Part shown: piece by piece, positions 60,237 to 64,000 of the stretch
How positions within the stretch are numbered: position 1 is the first letter of the stretch
Layout of the letters: every line of letters starts with the position of its first letter
Assembly (NCBI GenBank): GCA_910586485.1
Contig: CAJUIA010000005.1
Span: 91,484 to 155,483 of the forward strand
Source: an uncultured Acetatifactor sp.
GTDB taxonomy: Bacteria; Bacillota; Clostridia; Lachnospirales; Lachnospiraceae
Reading direction: 5' to 3'
Length of the DNA stretch: 64,000 nucleotides
Notes under the pieces: generated by a model
What the model was told of the DNA's origin: nothing
Databases searched by the model: none
What the model saw: the letters and a program-made list of their open reading frames with translations, nothing else
Made by a program: the position numbers and the translations under genes

Positions 60237-60440
60237 ATTCCTCCTTTAAACCGCTCAAAATGTCTGCATTCCCTCGGCCCTGCCTGACAGCCGAAGAATT
60301 CCCGCATATTCCGGAACATAATCTAAGGACTATGTTACCATAGTCCTTATACTTGTACAACTACTGCATTTTTGCTGCCAACGTTGTTGATATGCTTTTA
60401 TACATTTTTCCATACATTTTTTTATTTTTCCACACGTTTT

Positions 60441-61511
60441 CTATACCGCTTCAATGATCAGCCCATGCGCGATACCAGGAACACTTTTTCCCTCATTAAA
60501 GCTGGTCTTGCTCAGCAGCGCCCCGGTAGGCATAAAAAGCACCTTTTTCCAGTTTTTCTCTTCCAGCTGCTTCAAAATATAAGCTGCCAGGGTAACCGCA
60601 GAGCATCCGCATCCGCTCCCGCCGGCATGAGTATCCTGGGAATCCGCATCAAAAATTTCAATCCCGCAGTCCATATGCTGAGCGGAAATATCAATTCCCT
60701 TCTCCCGAAGCAGGTCAATCAGTACTCGCTGCCCCACCTTTCCCAGGTCTCCCGTAATGATTTTATCATAATCTTCCGGTTGACTATTAAAGTCAATCAG
60801 GTGCTGTTCAATCGTGGAAGCCGCTGCCGGCGCCATACAGGCCCCCATATTCATCGAATCCTTCAAGCCATAATCCACAATCTTTCCCACCGTCATTCCC
60901 GTAATGCGCGCCCGCGCCTTTTTCCTGTCGGTGCTTCCCTTATCGTTACCGGTTTTCCCGCTCTGCATGGCTGCTTCGCTTCCAAGCACAAAGGCGCCGC
61001 TGCCGGTCACCGTCCAGGTGGCTGAAAGAGGCCTCTGATTGCCATAATCCAAAGGAAAACGAAACTCCTTCTCCGCACTGGCAAAGTGACTGGAGGTAGC
61101 ACAGATAACTCTGTCAGCAAATCCCCCCGCAATACTCATGACTCCAAGAGTCAATGACTCCCCACAGGTGGAACAGGCCCCATATACACCCAGTAGTGGT
61201 ATCTGGTAACTGGCTATACCAAATGATGTGGCTATAGATTGACCAAGCAAGTCACCCGCGAACACAAATGATACATCCTCCGGTTTTAAACCGGCCTTGG
61301 TCAATGCCAGATATACGGCATCCTTTTGGATACTGCTCTCCGCCTCTTCCCAGGTCTCGCAGCCAAACATATCGTCCTCACCTACCGTATCAAAAAGCAG
61401 TCCCAGCGGCCCCTGCCCTTCCTTAGTGCCGACCACGCTTCCGCTGCTTAAGATATAAACCGGCTGTTCCGGCTTCATACTGGCTTTTCCTAATTTCTGA
61501 TTTTTGCTCAT
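60441..61511 (-). CDS. spoVAD: Stage V sporulation protein AD
   Basis: 356 residues. Thiolase-like fold without clear catalytic triad, as in SpoVAD: YILSSGSVVGTKEGQGPLG, FVFAGDLLGQSIATSFGIAS, LLGVYGACSTCGESLTLGVMSIAGGFADRVICATSSHF, and SGCGCSAVTLAAYIL. Binds dipicolinic acid during sporulation. spoVAC and spoVAE are not adjacent. The ribosome site lies inside a 13-bp perfect stem (see the regulatory feature), and an SH3-protein gene lies upstream. Confidence 0.96.
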   Translation of the reverse strand: MSKNQKLGKASMKPEQPVYILSSGSVVGTKEGQGPLGLLFDTVGEDDMFGCETWEEAESSIQKDAVYLALTKAGLKPEDVSFVFAGDLLGQSIATSFGIASYQIPLLGVYGACSTCGESLTLGVMSIAGGFADRVICATSSHFASAEKEFRFPLDYGNQRPLSATWTVTGSGAFVLGSEAAMQSGKTGNDKGSTDRKKARARITGMTVGKIVDYGLKDSMNMGACMAPAAASTIEQHLIDFNSQPEDYDKIITGDLGKVGQRVLIDLLREKGIDISAQHMDCGIEIFDADSQDTHAGGSGCGCSAVTLAAYILKQLEEKNWKKVLFMPTGALLSKTSFNEGKSVPGIAHGLIIEAV

Positions 61512-61514
61512 AAT

Positions 61515-61568
61515 AAATTCCTCCGGATTTCTGGCGTTTTCATCCAGTATTTCTCTCCGGAGGAATTT
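61515..61568 (-). promoter_or_regulatory. Stem-loop covering the spoVAD ribosome site
   Basis: AAATTCCTCCGGA (61568-61556 on the minus strand) pairs over all 13 bases with TCCGGAGGAATTT (61527-61515), which contains the GGAGG ribosome site of spoVAD. The 28-base loop has a small CTGG/CCAG stem. In the folded RNA the site would be hidden. A weak terminator for the SH3 gene upstream is an alternative role. Confidence 0.7.
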
Positions 61569-61598
61569 TTATTCATTCCGATGTGCAAGCGGCCGTAA

Positions 61599-62642
61599 TT
61601 ATTCTTCCACCACGTACATATAGCTTGTAACTACATAAAGCACAATTCCATCATACTCCACCCTTGACCAGCCGGAATCCTCACTGACTCCCGTGCGATG
61701 TACAACCTGGCCGTATTCAAGCCTGCAATGCACCGTGTCGTTTCCCTCTGAGGTACTGGGCTCCAAACGCAGATTCACATACATTTTAGGAGAAATATTG
61801 TCGTCACAGTCAACAAATACAATGGTCCTGCCATCCTTTGTACTGACACTGTTAGCATCCGGCGAGGCAGCCGGCGGCGGAGCAGTCAGATCAGTAGTTA
61901 AGTAACTGCTGACCGCATATAAAACTTGTCCGTTGAATTCTACCCTGGACCAGCCCGTATCATTGTTGATCCCGTTTCTGTGCAAAAGCTCACCGTTGGC
62001 GGCCTGCGTTACGACATTATCCGCCGTCGTGCTGGGTGTAGAACGAAGATTAATCAATTCCTTGGGCGTCACCGTATCCTCGCATTCTGTAAAAACCATG
62101 GCATTCTCATCCGTTTTCTGTCCTGAGCCGTCGTTATCCGTTCCGTCTGGCACAGAAGCCTCCGGCTTCTGACCGGACGCTTCCCCTGGCCCGGACCCTG
62201 CCCCGGATTCCGATCCGGAGTTTCCCACAGAGCCTGCTTCCGGATCTGCCCCGCTGCTTTCTTCGGGAACCATTCCTGGATTTTGAGTGTCATCCTGCGA
62301 GCCAGCGCTCTCGCCGCTTTCCCCCAGGGCCGTTTCCGAATCCGGTTTTCCGTCCTCTTCAGGGGCTGCCCCGCCAATTCCCCCGGAAGCTGTCTGCGTA
62401 TCCGGCTTCCGGCCGGCGGCATCCTCTTCCGGTACAGATTCCTCCACATTTCCCTTTACCGGAGAATTATCCTGGCCGCCGTCCTTCTTATCACTGTGGG
62501 TCACATTCCACAAAACGGCACAAATCACTGCTGCAGCCGCTATCAGCCCAAGAAAGACAAGTAGTTTGGTCACCGGCTTTACATTCTTATCCTCCGGATC
62601 CGTCTCTTCAAAATCAGTATCATAATCTGTACTAAGCTTCAT
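61599..62642 (-). CDS. Membrane-anchored protein with two SH3-like domains
   Basis: 347 residues, ATG after AAAGGGAGAAAT within the trpS 3' end, overlapping trpS by 11 bases. Short cytoplasmic N terminus, one membrane helix (about 26-46, LLVFLGLIAAAAVICAVLW), a low-complexity Glu/Gly/Ser/Pro linker of about 130 residues, then two bacterial SH3 (SH3b) repeats: LINLRSTPSTTADNVVTQAANGELLHRNG and YVNLRLEPSTSEGNDTVHCRLEYGQVVHRTG. Such domains bind cell-wall peptides. May be active in sporulation or cell-wall sensing. Translation is coupled to trpS. Confidence 0.85.
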   Translation of the reverse strand: MKLSTDYDTDFEETDPEDKNVKPVTKLLVFLGLIAAAAVICAVLWNVTHSDKKDGGQDNSPVKGNVEESVPEEDAAGRKPDTQTASGGIGGAAPEEDGKPDSETALGESGESAGSQDDTQNPGMVPEESSGADPEAGSVGNSGSESGAGSGPGEASGQKPEASVPDGTDNDGSGQKTDENAMVFTECEDTVTPKELINLRSTPSTTADNVVTQAANGELLHRNGINNDTGWSRVEFNGQVLYAVSSYLTTDLTAPPPAASPDANSVSTKDGRTIVFVDCDDNISPKMYVNLRLEPSTSEGNDTVHCRLEYGQVVHRTGVSEDSGWSRVEYDGIVLYVVTSYMYVVEE

Positions 62643-63717
62643 ATTTCTCCCTTTGCATGCGGATCAGCTCCGCATCCTCAAAATAATTGATCCTCATAGC
62701 ACTCTTTACCTCTGAAAGTGTCTGCGCCGCTGCCTCTCTGGCCGCCACGCTCCCCTTCTTAAGCACGTCATACACTGCGGAAATATCCTTCTCCAGCTCT
62801 TTTCTGCGGCTGCGGACAGGCTCCAGCACCTCCTGCATAATGTTATTCAGGAACTTTTTTACCTTCACGTCTCCAAGACCGCCCCTCTGATAATGTGCCT
62901 TCAGCTCATCCAAATCTGCATAATCCGGCAGATAACGCTCAAAATGCTCCTGCCTGCAAAAAGCATCCAGATACGTAAATACCGTATTCCCCTCCAAGTG
63001 TCCGGGATCACTGACCTGCAGATGCAAAGGATCGGTAAACATGCTCATGATCTTTGTTCTCACCTCATCCGCCGTATCCGCCAGATAAATACAGTTGCCC
63101 AGAGACTTACTCATCTTCGCCTTACCGTCCGTCCCCGGCAGCCTCTTGGATGCCTCGTTCTCCGGCAAAAGTGCCGTGGGCTCAACCAATACCGGCGCAT
63201 AAACCGTATTAAACTTGTGTACGATCTCCCTCGTCTGCTCGATCATGGGCAGCTGATCTTCTCCCACCGGAACCGTAGTGGCTTTAAAAGCAGTGATGTC
63301 TGCGGCCTGACTGATGGGATAGGTAAAAAAGCCCACCGGAATACTGGCTTCAAAATTACGCATCTGAATTTCGCTCTTAACCGTAGGATTTCTCTGCAGT
63401 CTGGCCACCGTTACCAGATCCATATAATAAAAGGTCAACTCACAAAGCTCCGGAATCTGGGATTGAATAAACAATGTTGACTTTTCAGGGTCCAGGCCGC
63501 ATGACATATAATCCAACGCCACCTCGATAATATTCTGACGCACCTTCTCCGGATTCTCAATATTATCCGTCAACGCCTGCGCATCGGCGATCATAATATA
63601 TGTCTTTTTATATTCCCCGGAATTCTGCAATTCTACCCGCCTGCGCAAAGAACCTGCATAATGTCCTACGTGCAGCCTTCCGGTGGGTCTGTCTCCTGTC
63701 AATATGATTTTATCCAT
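62632..63717 (-). CDS. trpS: Tryptophan-tRNA ligase
   Basis: 361 residues from the ATG at 63717 (AAAGGATAACAGAA before it). Class I synthetase: HIGH-type motif HVGH at 16-19, KMSKS in DGKAKMSKSLGN, and typical PIMQAADI-like FFTYPISQAADI and PVGEDQLPMIEQTREI. Length is slightly above the shorter bacterial type. The SH3-protein gene overlaps its end. Confidence 0.96.
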   Translation of the reverse strand: MDKIILTGDRPTGRLHVGHYAGSLRRRVELQNSGEYKKTYIMIADAQALTDNIENPEKVRQNIIEVALDYMSCGLDPEKSTLFIQSQIPELCELTFYYMDLVTVARLQRNPTVKSEIQMRNFEASIPVGFFTYPISQAADITAFKATTVPVGEDQLPMIEQTREIVHKFNTVYAPVLVEPTALLPENEASKRLPGTDGKAKMSKSLGNCIYLADTADEVRTKIMSMFTDPLHLQVSDPGHLEGNTVFTYLDAFCRQEHFERYLPDYADLDELKAHYQRGGLGDVKVKKFLNNIMQEVLEPVRSRRKELEKDISAVYDVLKKGSVAAREAAAQTLSEVKSAMRINYFEDAELIRMQREKYEA

Positions 63718-63780
63718 TTCTGTTATCCTTTCTACAATCATTTTAAAATTTTTTCCATTATTCTGTAATACTTTCGTTCT

Positions 63781-63809
63781 ATTGTACCATCTTTTTGGCG
63801 ATTGGAAAA
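63781..63809 (-). promoter_or_regulatory. trpS promoter
   Basis: Minus strand TTTTCC (63809-63804), 17-base spacer, TACAAT (63786-63781), about 64 bases before the start. No T-box anti-terminator is seen in this leader. Confidence 0.5.
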
Positions 63810-63830
63810 CATTTTTAAAGACCTAAATTT

Positions 63831-63914
63831 AAAACGGCAGTTTTTCCGCCGTATTTTCAAATACGTAAACAGGCTATAACCATCAATCATAAAGCGATTT
63901 GGTCATAGCCTGTT
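63831..63914 (-). terminator. Cluster of three hairpins upstream of trpS
   Basis: ACGGC/GCCGT (63834-63852) followed on the minus strand by TTTTAAATTT; GTATTT/AAATAC (63851-63864); and AACAGGCTATAACCA (63868-63882) with TGGTCATAGCCTGTT (63900-63914), 15 bp with one mismatch. They would terminate a minus-strand transcript from upstream, or mark the end of a repeat element. No gene is seen from 63915 to 64000. Confidence 0.5.
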
Positions 63915-64000
63915 AAAGATTGTATGCCGCTTATTTCAGCCAAAGTCGGGAGTTTGACACTTCCTTTTAAACCTCATAACACACAAATCATGTATTTAAG

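Noticed and set aside
63718..63830. T-box leader for trpS
   Set aside because: No T-box motif or specifier-loop arrangement is visible in the short leader; a normal promoter lies close to the gene.

Overview
The window looks like the chromosome of a spore-forming, gut- or rumen-type Lachnospiraceae/Clostridia bacterium. Evidence for this is strong AGGAGG-type ribosome sites throughout, sporulation and germination genes (a Spo0A DNA-binding domain, SpoVAD, SpoVAE, a GerMN lipoprotein), a DUF5721 gene, and many hemicellulose-degrading enzymes. There is no rRNA, CRISPR array, prophage or intact insertion sequence. One tRNA (Val, GAC) is present.

Layout. 1-7.7 kb: a minus-strand glucuronoarabinoxylan locus (GH115 start, a UxuB-type reductase fused to an SGNH esterase, uxuA, GH127, a CE1-like esterase). 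8.3-12.1 kb: a SpoVB/MurJ-type flippase, glgA and a Spo0A-like protein without receiver. 12.4-19.4 kb: holA, a BMP-type nucleoside ABC importer and xpt. 19.4-27.4 kb: VanZ-like protein, then comEA, a two-component system, a GerMN lipoprotein, comEC and an orphan gene in one minus-strand series. 27.5-39.8 kb: arginine biosynthesis (argG divergent from argC; argJ-argB-argD apart), interrupted by a GT-C-like membrane protein, the tRNA, a large inverted-repeat element, a kinase-like gene and an EcoRV-like restriction-modification pair. 40.1-41.5 kb: two overlapping 47-residue membrane proteins below a third small membrane protein. 41.7-46.6 kb: GH43, GH31 and a divergent AraC regulator. 46.6-54.3 kb: DegV, DUF5721, SpoVAE, EamA, shikimate kinase, RidA, a GT39-like protein, a lipoprotein and a YozG-type regulator. 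54.4-63.7 kb: a DUF2975-like protein, GH31, GH43, GNAT, SpoVAD, an SH3 protein and trpS.

How the genes work together. The three glycosidase groups would remove arabinose, xylose, (methyl)glucuronate and ester groups from imported xylan or xyloglucan fragments. Most of these enzymes have no signal peptide, so they probably act in the cytoplasm. uxuA and the UxuB domain would move released glucuronate towards 2-keto-3-deoxygluconate.

Most unusual features. (1) The UxuB-SGNH fusion. (2) Several families of dispersed intergenic elements: a 99-bp leader element whose end supplies the ribosome site of the next gene, a 70-bp hairpin/TATAAT repeat with changing stems, and a MITE-like inverted-repeat element. 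(3) In-frame minisatellites inside three proteins. (4) Two RNA leader structures placed to control translation: a 13-bp stem hiding the spoVAD ribosome site, and a possible pseudoknot before the nucleoside-binding lipoprotein. (5) The twin 47-residue membrane proteins.
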